Positions 6,700 through 15,725 of a stretch of DNA of 64,000 bases are shown piece after piece. A program made the translations under genes and the position numbers. The notes below the pieces were generated by a model, which had not been told where the DNA came from, did not search any database, and was given only the letters and a program-made list of their open reading frames with translations. The DNA comes from Halobacteriovoraceae bacterium (GTDB lineage Bacteria > Bdellovibrionota > Bacteriovoracia > Bacteriovoracales > Bacteriovoracaceae). Location of the stretch: contig JACKAK010000002.1 of the NCBI GenBank assembly GCA_020635115.1, positions 1 to 64,000 on the forward strand. The letters are read 5' to 3'. The stretch's first letter is position 1; each line of letters starts with the position of its first letter.

Positions 6700-8426
6700 T
6701 TTTTTTTATTTCTTAATTTTAATCTTTCAAAAATAATATTCAGAAAAACAAAAATAAATATAACAAAAGTTAATACTGCACCTGAGGGCCATTGTCCTAA
6801 ATTTGATAAGGGTATAGGACCTATTTGATAGAGTGTTGCAACCAAAAGACCAAGTGAAGTTAGACAGTAACCAACGATAAGTACACTTGTTGCAATATTT
6901 TGATAAGCTTGAATCTGTCCCTTAACTTCAATTGGAACAGAATAATTATTTTTTGAAATATCTTTTAAAAACCATTTTAAATGCCTCGGAAATATTCTGT
7001 AGATTGATGTCAGATCTCTTGCGGCCCAGATCGATTCTTCAATGACATCTTCCTTAGTAAAAGAATTCTTTATTAATACTTTTATATCTTTTTCTAGTGC
7101 TGAAAATATATCGAAATCAATCCCTAGTGATTTCCCTACCCCATCAAGTGTGATAAAGGCCCTAAAAACAACAAACCACTCCCGGGGTAGAAAGATTTCA
7201 TGTTCACTCAATGTTTTGACAACGGCCCTTAAGGCCTGGGAAAAATTAGTTTGGGCGATTGTTAAACCTACAAAAGGAGAAAGTGCCTCTCTCACATCTC
7301 CAATCAGAACATCAACTTCGGGAGTCCTATCGTACTCTGCTACATCGAGAAATTCATAGACTAAATTTTCATAATTGTAAGAAATCAATGCAAAAATGAT
7401 AGCGACAAAATTCAATCGATTCTTTTTGCTAAGATTTCCCATAAGTCCAAAATCAATAAGTGCTATTTTTCCATCTTTCTGGTAGAAGAAATTACCACCA
7501 TGCAAATCTGCATGGAAAAATCCATCATTTAAAAATGTTCTTAGAAATAAATCTACACCCTTCTCTAATTTAGGAGTGATTTCTTCTATTAACGGAGAAA
7601 TCTTCTGTTGATCACTAAATGGTATTCCATCAACATATTCCATAATTAAAACGTTTTCCCTACTAAGTTCCTTATATACTTTTGGAATATAGAAAACATT
7701 TTCAGTATCATGCTCGGCCAAATTATTTTTTAGCCTTGTCCCGTTTAAGGCCTCAATATGAAAATTAAGCTCATTTTGTATACTAAAAGAAAAATCTCTT
7801 ATAATTCTAGTTACTCCCAAATATTTTATCTCAGGGCCAAGCTTTTCAAGTTGAGAGGCCAAAAAATGTAAAATTGCAATGTCGGTTTGAATAACTTTAC
7901 TAATTCCTGGACGTCTAATTTTTATAACAACGTTTTCACCTGTTTTAAGTTTCCCCTTAAAAACGACACCTATAGAAGCTGTGCCAATTGCCTCTTCGTG
8001 AATAGATTCAAAAATATCATCCAGATTTCCAAACTCTTGAACTAAAAGAGGTTTTAAAGTAGAATAAGGAACTCCTTTGACTTTATCCCTAAGATCTTTC
8101 ATCTCATTGATAAATCCTTGATCAAAAATGTCTTCTCGTGAACTTAGAATTTGTCCGAGTTTTATAAATGTTGGGCCTAATTCTTCAAAACAATCTTTTA
8201 AGCGCTTACCCACAATTTCAGGCCACTCTTTTTGGGACCTTTCTGCCAGTTCATCTCTTAATCCTCGTTTGGACTTTGGAATAACAAAGTCTGGTAACCC
8301 TGATTGAATACCAAGTCCAATAAACTCACTAAAGCCATGTTTTGCAAATACGGAAAGAATTTCTTTTAAACGGGTAACATTCTTAAAGGTCTTACTGATA
8401 TCAATTCCTGTTTGAATAATTCCCAT
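6696..8426 (-). CDS. AarF/ABC1/UbiB-family atypical kinase
   Basis: 576-residue member of the ABC1/UbiB family, membrane-associated ATPases that support ubiquinone synthesis or lipid homeostasis. Visible motifs in order: the family-specific KxGQ segment FIKLGQILSSRED near residue 107, an alanine-rich-loop equivalent GTASIGVVFKGKL with VIKIRRPG (ATP lysine), the catalytic HADLHGGNFF and the DFG (LIDFGLMG) near residue 325. Two hydrophobic helices at the C-terminus (about 510-530 and 545-565) match the membrane anchor of the family. No ubi genes lie nearby, so the pathway cannot be fixed. It converges on the GNAT gene with overlapping stops. Confidence 0.9.
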   Translation of the reverse strand: MGIIQTGIDISKTFKNVTRLKEILSVFAKHGFSEFIGLGIQSGLPDFVIPKSKRGLRDELAERSQKEWPEIVGKRLKDCFEELGPTFIKLGQILSSREDIFDQGFINEMKDLRDKVKGVPYSTLKPLLVQEFGNLDDIFESIHEEAIGTASIGVVFKGKLKTGENVVIKIRRPGISKVIQTDIAILHFLASQLEKLGPEIKYLGVTRIIRDFSFSIQNELNFHIEALNGTRLKNNLAEHDTENVFYIPKVYKELSRENVLIMEYVDGIPFSDQQKISPLIEEITPKLEKGVDLFLRTFLNDGFFHADLHGGNFFYQKDGKIALIDFGLMGNLSKKNRLNFVAIIFALISYNYENLVYEFLDVAEYDRTPEVDVLIGDVREALSPFVGLTIAQTNFSQALRAVVKTLSEHEIFLPREWFVVFRAFITLDGVGKSLGIDFDIFSALEKDIKVLIKNSFTKEDVIEESIWAARDLTSIYRIFPRHLKWFLKDISKNNYSVPIEVKGQIQAYQNIATSVLIVGYCLTSLGLLVATLYQIGPIPLSNLGQWPSGAVLTFVIFIFVFLNIIFERLKLRNKKN

Positions 8427-8484
8427 TTAAAAATCCTTTGGTTTATTGATTTTGATATTAAGATAATATCTCTTTTGATAAGTT

Positions 8485-8997
8485 ATGGGTATGTTTCAGA
8501 AAATCCTCATTCTTTTATTATTTGTATCTTTGACACTTAAGGGATGGTGCGTTGAAATCTGTAGCCGTACAGCAGTTATCAATGGACAAAAAATATTAGT
8601 TGATCTCAATAGTGGCCAAAAAGGCGAAGGCCTACGCTTTTATATAGAAAAAGATGAAAAAGCTTTAAGCTATCTAAACCTCTATCAAAAAGAAAACCAA
8701 AAAAAATGGCCTTACATTACCCTTGGCAGCATCACTTTAGGTTCTTTTTTAGCACTGGCCGTCAATGATTTCGATCGATCTGAAAAAAATATTTTGATCG
8801 GGGCCGGAATACTATCACTTGTGTTTAATATTTCGCTCAATAGATTTTCTTCGCGTCAAAATGAAAAAAACCTGATTCGGGCCATTGAGGAATATAATCG
8901 CAGAAATCTTCCAAAAATAGACTTCAAATCAGACACAAATGTAGGTAGAGTCCACTCTCAGGGTGGATTCTCACTTGGAACGCAGTGGAGTTTTTAG
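8485..8997 (+). CDS. Hypothetical membrane-associated exported protein
   Basis: 170 residues, family not recognised. An N-terminal signal peptide (FQKILILLLFVSLTLKGWC) is followed by a short soluble stretch and two hydrophobic segments, about residues 75-95 (ITLGSFLALAV) and 100-120 (NILIGAGILSLVFN), separated by a few charged residues; this would make a hairpin in the inner membrane. The C-terminus is polar. A second ATG two codons later could also serve as start. It runs eight bases short of the small Cys-rich gene and is probably cotranscribed with it, and with greA-recG beyond. Confidence 0.6.
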   Translation: MGMFQKILILLLFVSLTLKGWCVEICSRTAVINGQKILVDLNSGQKGEGLRFYIEKDEKALSYLNLYQKENQKKWPYITLGSITLGSFLALAVNDFDRSEKNILIGAGILSLVFNISLNRFSSRQNEKNLIRAIEEYNRRNLPKIDFKSDTNVGRVHSQGGFSLGTQWSF

Positions 8998-9004
8998 AGG
9001 TTTT

Positions 9005-9304
9005 ATGAGCGACAAAGTTAATTGTTATAAATGTGGAAATGAGTTAAGGGCATTTACACCGGGGATGCGGGTAAGTCGTTCAGATGAATGTGAACATTGT
9101 TATGCTTCATTGAGATGTTGTAAGATGTGTGAATTTTTTGACGAGTCGTCTTACAATGAGTGCAGAGAGCCTGTGGCCCAAAGAATTGTGGATAAGGAAA
9201 AGGTAAACTTTTGCGACTATTATAAATTCATTTCACAAAATAAGAGTGAAATGAAATCTAAAGAAGACATGTTCAGTGCAGCTGACGCGCTCTTTAAAAA
9301 ATAA
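9005..9304 (+). CDS. Small Cys-rich zinc-ribbon-like protein
   Basis: About 99 residues with nine cysteines: CYKCG at the N-terminus, ECEHCYASLRCCKMCEFF in the middle, then single cysteines near NECREP and NFCDYY. The paired CxxC motifs suggest one or two structural zinc sites. The ATG at 9005 is preceded by AGAGG; the longer frame from 8963 overlaps the upstream gene. It lies directly before greA (16 bases). Similar small zinc-ribbon proteins precede greA in related genomes as far as I recall, but no function is known to me. Confidence 0.7.
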   Translation: MSDKVNCYKCGNELRAFTPGMRVSRSDECEHCYASLRCCKMCEFFDESSYNECREPVAQRIVDKEKVNFCDYYKFISQNKSEMKSKEDMFSAADALFKK

Positions 9305-9320
9305 TCAAATAGGAAAAATT

Positions 9321-9794
9321 ATGAAAGAAAAACCAATCACAAAAGAAGGCAGAGATAGAATTCAGATAGAATTAAATCAACTTATAAAAGTCGATAGGGA
9401 AGAAATTAAAACTGCAATTGCCGAGGCCAGAGCACTTGGAGATCTGAAGGAAAATGCCGAATATCATTCTGCAAAAGAAAAACAATCCCTTATAGAAGGG
9501 AGAATTATGGAATTACAAAGTATTATCTCACAATCTAAAGTCATTGATGTTACAAGTATCGATAGTGATAAAATCATTTTTGGAGCAACAGTATCTCTAT
9601 ACGATCCGGAAAAAGAAAAATCTCTTACTTATAAAATTGTTGGAGAAGATGAAGCAGATATTTCACTTGGTCAGATCTCTTACAACTCTCCCTTAGGAAA
9701 AGCTCTCATCGGTAAGGAGGAAGGTGATGAAATCATCGTTAAGGCCCCAAAAGGAGACATTACCTACGAAATTGAGTCGTTTGAATATAAATAG
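9321..9794 (+). CDS. greA: Transcription elongation factor GreA
   Basis: GreA enters the secondary channel of RNA polymerase and stimulates cleavage of backtracked RNA. The 157-residue length is standard. The N-terminal coiled coil carries the catalytic tip acidic pair in ARALGDLKENAEYHSAKE, and the C-terminal FKBP-like domain shows VGEDEADISLGQISYNSPLGKAL and GKEEGDEI. The start is the ATG at 9321 with an AGGAAAA site. The 3' end overlaps the likely start of recG. Confidence 0.95.
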   Translation: MKEKPITKEGRDRIQIELNQLIKVDREEIKTAIAEARALGDLKENAEYHSAKEKQSLIEGRIMELQSIISQSKVIDVTSIDSDKIIFGATVSLYDPEKEKSLTYKIVGEDEADISLGQISYNSPLGKALIGKEEGDEIIVKAPKGDITYEIESFEYK

Positions 9795-11871
9795 TCCTGA
9801 GTGGAATTTACCTTTAACATTACTCACTAAAAACAAACCATCGGCCACGATAAAATCTTTAAATGAAGTCGGTTTAAACACACTTTATGATTTATTGTGG
9901 ATCGTTCCTTTAAGAGTCGAACTACTACCAGAGGCCTGTGCATTCTCGATGGCCACGCCGGATCATTACTTTCAGGGGGAAGGTGAAATTCTCTCGATAA
10001 GAGTAAGTAAAAATTATCATCACAAAGGAAAAAAACAAACCTCTCTTCAAAATATAAATATCCTAGTAAAAGATTTAAATTCCTCAAAGATGTTAGAACT
10101 GAAGTGGTTTAACACTTATCCTTCAGTAGTCAAAAAATTAGAAAGTCTTAAGTCAATTCGATTTATGGGAAAGATTAGCTTGTATAACAACTCACTTCAG
10201 GTGATCAATCCTGAAGTTCTTGAATTAAAGGAAAAATTTAATACTGAAGAGCTGCAAGTCGTTTATCCGACAATAAATAAAATAAAACCGAGCTTACTAA
10301 AGAAGTTGATGGATAAAATTCCTATGCGTATGTGGAATGAAATCCCTGATTATCTTTCAAATGAAGAATTACTTGCAAGAGGATTTCTTTGTCTTTCTGA
10401 AAGTTTTAAAATTTTGCACGGCAAGATTAAAAGTAAAAACCAATATGATCTGGCCCAAAAACGAATCATTTATGAAGAGTTCTTCCAAGAACAATTAAAA
10501 GTGTATCTAAGAAAACAAAAAGTTATTGTGAAAAAATGTACACCTTGGGCCTTAAGTGATCATCACAAAAAGATTTTAATTGCATCTTTTCCGTATGATC
10601 TAACTTCAGATCAGCTACGTGCATTCGATGATATTATGAAAGATCTAGCTTCAGGGCATCCTATGATGAGACTTATTCAAGGGGATGTTGGTTGTGGAAA
10701 AACGACGGTTGCAATACTGGCCAGTGTTATTGCATTTCTAAATTCCAAACAGTCGGCCCTAATGTCGCCTACTGAGGCATTAGCACTCCAACACTTTAAT
10801 ACTTTAAATCAATATTTGGAAAATTCTCCTTTAGATATTCAAGTTTCATTACTATTAGGTTCAACTTCCCAAAAAGAAAAAAAAGAGATTTTGCATAAAT
10901 TATATTCGGGAGATATTCACATTGTTGTTGGTACACATTCTTTGTTTCAAGATAGTGTTCTTTTTAAAGATCTGGGCCTAGCTATTATTGATGAACAACA
11001 CAAGTTTGGCGTTGAGCAAAGAAACAAACTCGTGGGCAAGGGCCCTCTGGTTCATACCCTCATTATGACGGCAACCCCAATACCTAGGTCCCTTTGTCTG
11101 ACGCAATATGGTGATTTAGATATTTCAGTGATTAAATCATTACCCTCAGGTAGAAAAGGGCATAAAACAAGAATAGTTCTCCCACATAATTATGAGAAGT
11201 TTTTGAGTTTTATTAAGACAAGAATTTCTCTAGGAGAACAGGCCTATGTTGTCACTCCGGCAATAGAAGACAATCCAGAGATGGATATGGTAGCACTTGA
11301 AGAAGTTTTTAAAAAGTTCAAGCAATTATTTAGTAATATTGAAATTAATATTCTCCATGGAAAGTTATCTTCTGAAGAAAAAAAAGTTGCAATAAATGAT
11401 TTCGAAAAGGGAAAAACTCAAATATTAATTTCAACAAGTGTCGTTGAAGTTGGGATAGATGTTCCGAATGCAACGATTATGGCAATTATGAGTCCTGAAC
11501 GTTTTGGATTAAGTTCTCTTCATCAGCTTAGAGGACGTGTTGGGAGAGGACATCTTCCAGGTTTTTGTTTTCTCGTTTGTGAAAAAAAAATATCAAACGA
11601 GTCAATATATCGCTTAAAAATTATTGAAAATAACACTGATGGCTTTTTAATAGCAGAAGAAGATCTAAGAATTCGTGGGCAGGGTGATTTATTTGGAACA
11701 TCCCAATCAGGTCTCGTCACAAACAAAAGACTTGCAAATATTATTACAAATAGTGATATATTAAACACAGCAAAAAATGACTCTCAGGTATTTATTGATG
11801 AATTAAGACCAAATATTACTCAAATGCTGGCAAATATTAGTAGAGATAAGATGATTTATTCAACAATTTAA
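9727..11871 (+). CDS. recG: ATP-dependent DNA helicase RecG
   Basis: Superfamily 2 helicase that remodels stalled replication forks and Holliday junctions. Seen in order: an N-terminal wedge/OB region, Walker A GDVGCGKTT, DEQHKFGVEQR (DEAD-type Walker B with the RecG-specific QHKFG), MTATPIPRSL (motif III), and LRGRVGRG (motif VI) followed by the C-terminal RecG tail. The start is uncertain: ATG at 9727 has AGGAGGAAGG before it but overlaps greA by 68 bases, and the first 18 residues would be an alternate-frame reading of greA; TTG at 9781 overlaps by 14 bases only. The match is strong throughout and the gene is intact. Confidence 0.94.
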   Translation: MKSSLRPQKETLPTKLSRLNINSPEWNLPLTLLTKNKPSATIKSLNEVGLNTLYDLLWIVPLRVELLPEACAFSMATPDHYFQGEGEILSIRVSKNYHHKGKKQTSLQNINILVKDLNSSKMLELKWFNTYPSVVKKLESLKSIRFMGKISLYNNSLQVINPEVLELKEKFNTEELQVVYPTINKIKPSLLKKLMDKIPMRMWNEIPDYLSNEELLARGFLCLSESFKILHGKIKSKNQYDLAQKRIIYEEFFQEQLKVYLRKQKVIVKKCTPWALSDHHKKILIASFPYDLTSDQLRAFDDIMKDLASGHPMMRLIQGDVGCGKTTVAILASVIAFLNSKQSALMSPTEALALQHFNTLNQYLENSPLDIQVSLLLGSTSQKEKKEILHKLYSGDIHIVVGTHSLFQDSVLFKDLGLAIIDEQHKFGVEQRNKLVGKGPLVHTLIMTATPIPRSLCLTQYGDLDISVIKSLPSGRKGHKTRIVLPHNYEKFLSFIKTRISLGEQAYVVTPAIEDNPEMDMVALEEVFKKFKQLFSNIEINILHGKLSSEEKKVAINDFEKGKTQILISTSVVEVGIDVPNATIMAIMSPERFGLSSLHQLRGRVGRGHLPGFCFLVCEKKISNESIYRLKIIENNTDGFLIAEEDLRIRGQGDLFGTSQSGLVTNKRLANIITNSDILNTAKNDSQVFIDELRPNITQMLANISRDKMIYSTI

Positions 11872-11879
11872 GGAAAAAG

Positions 11880-12335
11880 ATGATTAAGTTCAAAATTTTA
11901 AAATCTCCAGACTTAGATCATTTGTATCGTGAATTTGTATCAACGAAAATGTTTTTTACTCTCGGAAAATCCTTAAAATGCGATTTAATAATTGATGACC
12001 CGGGGATTTTAAAAGAGCACCTTCATTTTTTTGATACTAAAAAAGGATTGGTTATTAAAAGCACTCAACAAAATGCCTATTTTTTGTCGAATGGGAAAAA
12101 AATGTCAGGAATAAAAACACATAAAGTAGATGACATTTTTCAAGTTGGAGAAACTTTAATTAAGATTATTCAATATGATTCAAGAGCAAAAAAAAATACT
12201 GATATCGCCCAAGAATTAAAAGTGAAATATGAAAATCTTGCAAATGAAGAAAACGATTCATATGAATTGATTCATACTCTCGAACAAGAAATGCTTAACC
12301 TTCAATCTATTTATAAAGAGGAAGAGTTATCATGA
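11880..12335 (+). CDS. FHA-domain protein
   Basis: 151 residues. The first 100 or so fit a forkhead-associated (phosphothreonine-binding) fold: TLGKSLKCDLIIDDPGILKEHLHF corresponds to the 'G-R...D-I...S-x-x-H' pattern, with lysine in place of the usual arginine and LKEH in place of SxxH, so ligand binding may be altered. VDDIFQVGETLIKI is the last strand pair. The C-terminal 45 residues are acidic and helical (coiled-coil-like). AAGGA precedes the start, 8 bases after recG; the stop overlaps the hydrolase start by ATGA, so the two are coupled. The role is unknown. Confidence 0.7.
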   Translation: MIKFKILKSPDLDHLYREFVSTKMFFTLGKSLKCDLIIDDPGILKEHLHFFDTKKGLVIKSTQQNAYFLSNGKKMSGIKTHKVDDIFQVGETLIKIIQYDSRAKKNTDIAQELKVKYENLANEENDSYELIHTLEQEMLNLQSIYKEEELS

Positions 12336-13222
12336 TCGAAAATGGACATCCAAATTATTTTTTTACGCAAGATAGTACAAGGATTTTTTATAATACAAAT
12401 TTTGATGTGGGCAAAATTAATACTGAAGAACGTATTTTAGTTTTTAATTACGGCCTACTTTGCAGTAATCACCACTGGATATATCAAATACCCTATTTCG
12501 AACAAAGGGGATTTAAAATATTACTTCATGACTACAGAGGGCATTTTAATTCTTCAGGTATTCATAATCTCGACAAAATAAATTTCGATCATATAGTAGA
12601 GGATTTAGAGCAACTCTTAAAACATATAGGTGCTAAAAATGTTATTCTCTTTGGCCATTCAATGGGAGTGAATGTTTCATTAGAATATGCTAAAAGATTT
12701 CCTCAGTTCGTAGATGGTTTGGTACTTATATCCGGAACAGTATTTCCTCCACATGACATAATGTTTGATAGTAATATAATAGATCTTGTTGCACCTTATG
12801 TAGAAAAGTTCATAGAAACTTATCCATCCCTAGTGAGCAAATTTTGGTCCTCAGGATATAAAAACCCTATTATTCAACATTTTATTAAACAAGGTGGTTT
12901 CAATTCAAAACAAGTCTCTATTGAATATGTTCAAACTTATCTCAAAAAAATGGGAGAACTTGACCACAGACTTTTCATTAAACTTATAAATCAAATGCGT
13001 GATCATGATATCATCAATCATCTCGAAGAAATTTCAGTCCCGACTCTCATTGTGGGTGGAGATAAAGATAAAGTGATTCCCAACTATCTCCAAAATATTT
13101 TGCATAAATATATCATTGACTCTGAACTCTACATTGTCAATGGAGGAAGTCACGTTCCTCAAGCAGATTTTCCAGATAGTATCAATGATAGAATTTACCA
13201 TTTTTTAAAAAAATTTAATTAA
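12332..13222 (+). CDS. Alpha/beta hydrolase
   Basis: 296-residue alpha/beta-hydrolase of the peptidase S33/lipase type. Motifs: HDYRGH (oxyanion region), the nucleophile elbow FGHSMGVN, PTLIVGGDKDKVIP (acid strand, Asp) and NGGSHVPQAD with the catalytic His. No signal peptide, so it is cytoplasmic. It overlaps the FHA gene by four bases and converges on the gene ending at 13219. Such enzymes cleave esters, lactones or similar bonds; the substrate cannot be read from sequence. Confidence 0.85.
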   Translation: MIENGHPNYFFTQDSTRIFYNTNFDVGKINTEERILVFNYGLLCSNHHWIYQIPYFEQRGFKILLHDYRGHFNSSGIHNLDKINFDHIVEDLEQLLKHIGAKNVILFGHSMGVNVSLEYAKRFPQFVDGLVLISGTVFPPHDIMFDSNIIDLVAPYVEKFIETYPSLVSKFWSSGYKNPIIQHFIKQGGFNSKQVSIEYVQTYLKKMGELDHRLFIKLINQMRDHDIINHLEEISVPTLIVGGDKDKVIPNYLQNILHKYIIDSELYIVNGGSHVPQADFPDSINDRIYHFLKKFN

Positions 13223-14451
13223 CTACGTTTGTGATATTCTAGCAACGATTTGAAAAGTCTATCGATTGCAGTTCGAGTTTGCATTTTTTTATACTCTTCA
13301 TGTGAAGCTTCCCCTTTAGTGTTCACTTCATGTGATTTACTATCTACAATTTGAACCTCATAAGGGTAAAAGAAACGAATATCTCTCGCAATAAGAGAAA
13401 TATCTAAATTTAAAATTTTACTTGCTAGCTCAGACTCCTGCTCTTTGGCAACTTTCCTTACCTTATTAAATTCCGATAAAAAAGGATTTCTAAACCTTAT
13501 AAGTTGTCTACATGTAAATTGAACAGATTGATACTTTGAAGAAGTAAAGTCGTTCTTCTTATTATTTTTATCCCCTCTTCCCGTATCTATGAGATCTAGT
13601 AGTTTTTCTTTGAATTCTTGTTCACTCAACTGAAATCTAATGGCATCTTTGATCAATTTATAGTGTCCACTTTTTAAACTTTTAAGATTAAAAATCGTAT
13701 TTATCGAACGACTTGGTTTTATATTATGTGGAATACAAATGTGATTTTCTAAAATAAAACGGACTACATTTAAAATATCAATTTTTTCTCTCACCACTAT
13801 ACGTACACCAACTCTATCAAACAACTCTTCTGCAACATGTTCAGCTTTATGAAGCAATTTAATGATAGTACTCTCCCTTGATTTTTTAGATTTTGTTTGA
13901 AAATCAATGACCTCAATTGAGTACTTATCCGCAGGTTTTCCTAAATAAAGTTTGTTCTCGCCATCTCTATGTAAATGCTTATAAAATTTATCAAAAATTT
14001 GCGTTTGAACAACGTTGAAATAATTTGATCTCAAATCCTTATCAATATGTATAACCGTGTGCATAACTTTTAGCACGATTTCGGCCCACAAACGCTCCTC
14101 TTTCGTGACATCCTTATTCGCTCCTGAAATCATTATAAATAAATCAGTAATTTCAGTAATGAGATAAAGATTATTTGGAATTTGTAAATTAAGTCCGTCT
14201 GAATTTCCTTCCTTTAAAAAATAACGCTTAATAAATTGCAACGATTCTTGAAAATATCCAAATAACTCCGCCTTACTTACGGGATCATTGGGATCCAGTC
14301 CATAACCTTTTAGAAAATTATTTGCCTTATCTTTACTGTCAACTGTTGTGATAAAATGTTTTGAATCAAGTGCTGATTTGCCACCAATGATCACATCAAA
14401 CTGTTCCCAGTCGTAGAAGTAATGCTCTAAATATTCTGGACGTCTGGCCAT
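13219..14451 (-). CDS. Protein with RelA/SpoT-synthetase-like C-terminal half
   Basis: 410 residues. I associate it with an uncharacterised family of deltaproteobacteria-like genomes (I recall it as TIGR04552, unchecked). Residues 1-190 have no recognisable domain. From about 191 on, the pattern of (p)ppGpp synthetase domains can be followed: SRESTIIKLLHKAEH (RelA 'RxKxxxSxxxK'), FDRVGVRIVV with Asp212 in the magnesium position, SSKYQSVQFT (RelA 'NGYQSLHT'), YEVQIVD with Glu365 in the catalytic 'ExQIRT' position, and HEVNTKGEASHEEYKK (RelA 'H...E.G.A.HW.YK'). An insertion of about 50 residues (250-303) separates two of them. Seen: the motif order and key acids. Inferred: nucleotide pyrophosphotransferase or related activity. 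Monocistronic, divergent from pgpA. Confidence 0.6.
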   Translation of the reverse strand: MARRPEYLEHYFYDWEQFDVIIGGKSALDSKHFITTVDSKDKANNFLKGYGLDPNDPVSKAELFGYFQESLQFIKRYFLKEGNSDGLNLQIPNNLYLITEITDLFIMISGANKDVTKEERLWAEIVLKVMHTVIHIDKDLRSNYFNVVQTQIFDKFYKHLHRDGENKLYLGKPADKYSIEVIDFQTKSKKSRESTIIKLLHKAEHVAEELFDRVGVRIVVREKIDILNVVRFILENHICIPHNIKPSRSINTIFNLKSLKSGHYKLIKDAIRFQLSEQEFKEKLLDLIDTGRGDKNNKKNDFTSSKYQSVQFTCRQLIRFRNPFLSEFNKVRKVAKEQESELASKILNLDISLIARDIRFFYPYEVQIVDSKSHEVNTKGEASHEEYKKMQTRTAIDRLFKSLLEYHKRS

Positions 14452-14535
14452 AAAAACCTATTCTTATGTATTTAATCTCATTATTGTAAGGTAATAAAGT
14501 TCGCGCTACACTACAAGAAAAAAAGATGGTGACCT

Positions 14536-15036
14536 ATGGCGCAAATTCAGTCTAAAATCTTATCCTTCTTGGAAAAATCATTTCTCTCCTTTCTTGGTGT
14601 TGGGCTTGCCCCGTTCGCACCAGGAACCTTTGGAACTCTGGCCATCTGCCCCTTTCTTTACTTCTTTGACAAGCTTCATATCCCCACATTTATTTTTTTA
14701 CCCATACTTATTTTAGCAACTTTTCTATCTTGTATTCTTGCCGAAAGAAATCGGAAAAAAAATAATGAGCACGATCCATCCTGGATAGTCATCGATGAAG
14801 TTCTTGGTATGTCTTTGAGCTGGATTATAGTTGGTTCCACTAACCTCGTAGGACTCATTATTTTATTTATTCTCTTTCGCCTTTTCGATATTTTTAAAAT
14901 AGGCCCTGCAAAATATTTTGACACAAAAGTTACCCATGGTTGTGGTGTTATTCTGGATGACCTTGTTAGTGGAGTTTATGCAAGTCTAATTTTTCTTATA
15001 TTAAGATTTTTCTTATCAGATTCTTTAATCATCTGA
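14536..15036 (+). CDS. pgpA: Phosphatidylglycerophosphatase A
   Basis: Inner-membrane phosphatase converting phosphatidylglycerophosphate to phosphatidylglycerol. The 166-residue length and motifs are typical: GLAPFAPGTFGTLA near the N-terminus, DPSWIVIDEVLGMSLSW (acidic metal ligands) in the middle, RLFDIFKIGPAKYFD and HGCGVILDDLVSGVYA near the end, with four hydrophobic segments. It is divergent from the RelA/SpoT-like gene and converges on the solute-binding protein gene. Confidence 0.93.
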   Translation: MAQIQSKILSFLEKSFLSFLGVGLAPFAPGTFGTLAICPFLYFFDKLHIPTFIFLPILILATFLSCILAERNRKKNNEHDPSWIVIDEVLGMSLSWIIVGSTNLVGLIILFILFRLFDIFKIGPAKYFDTKVTHGCGVILDDLVSGVYASLIFLILRFFLSDSLII

Positions 15037-15041
15037 ATTCA

Positions 15042-15725
15042 CTATTTCTCTTGATATGCTTTAAAGTACGTATTAAATCTGTCTCTAAGTTTTTTATCTT
15101 TAAATGATAAATATCTCCCCACTGTCTCAACTAAGAAGCTACACTCCACATCCATTGGATCTTGTCCTTGTGATCGATACAAATCCTTAAATACGCTAAA
15201 CTCTGAAATTGCAAATTCAATTCTATCCTTTATAAGTAGGTGTGCTAGAGATCCTTGGTGCTCTACTTCTTGGTAATTTTCTATTTTTTGTAATTCTGGA
15301 TAGATTTTTGAAGCACTCTGAAAACCTCCGACTTTGAATTTAACAAGATCGCTTATTTTTTTTATTTTAAGTCCCTTACTTTTCTTACTTATGGCGCAAT
15401 TTTGAAAATTATCAACAGGAACACTTGGGTATAAATCTCCATGCTCTGAAAAAAAAGACACCGGAAGATTTAGTGATGCATGATATTTTTCTTTTTTGAA
15501 CTCATAAAAAATCCTATCATTAGGCATTAACAAAAACTTGACTTGATGACTCATGTTGCTAAACACTGTCGTTAATATTTTAGCTTGAGTTCCTTTTACT
15601 TCTCCTTCTTCCTCATATATATAAGGCCGCAAAGAATTACTCGCTATAATTGTGATTGTTTCTTCTGCAAGTCCAATTTTTATAATATAAAAGCACAAGA
15701 GACATATGGCCGATATTTTTCCCAC
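15042..15725 (-). CDS. Periplasmic solute-binding protein, family 3-like
   Basis: About 227 residues. A signal peptide (ISAICLLCFYIIKIGLAEE) is followed by a family-3 solute-binding fold: ASNSLRPYIYEEEGEVKGTQAKIL (ligand strand and first helix), VGGFQSASKIYP (second lobe) and RIEFAISEFSVFKDLY. It is shorter than ABC-transporter receptors and has no permease or ATPase beside it; in this lineage many such orphan binding domains exist, perhaps as sensors or scavengers. I start at GTG 15725, six bases after GAAGG; TTG at 15731 is the alternative. Confidence 0.7.
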   Translation of the reverse strand: MGKISAICLLCFYIIKIGLAEETITIIASNSLRPYIYEEEGEVKGTQAKILTTVFSNMSHQVKFLLMPNDRIFYEFKKEKYHASLNLPVSFFSEHGDLYPSVPVDNFQNCAISKKSKGLKIKKISDLVKFKVGGFQSASKIYPELQKIENYQEVEHQGSLAHLLIKDRIEFAISEFSVFKDLYRSQGQDPMDVECSFLVETVGRYLSFKDKKLRDRFNTYFKAYQEK

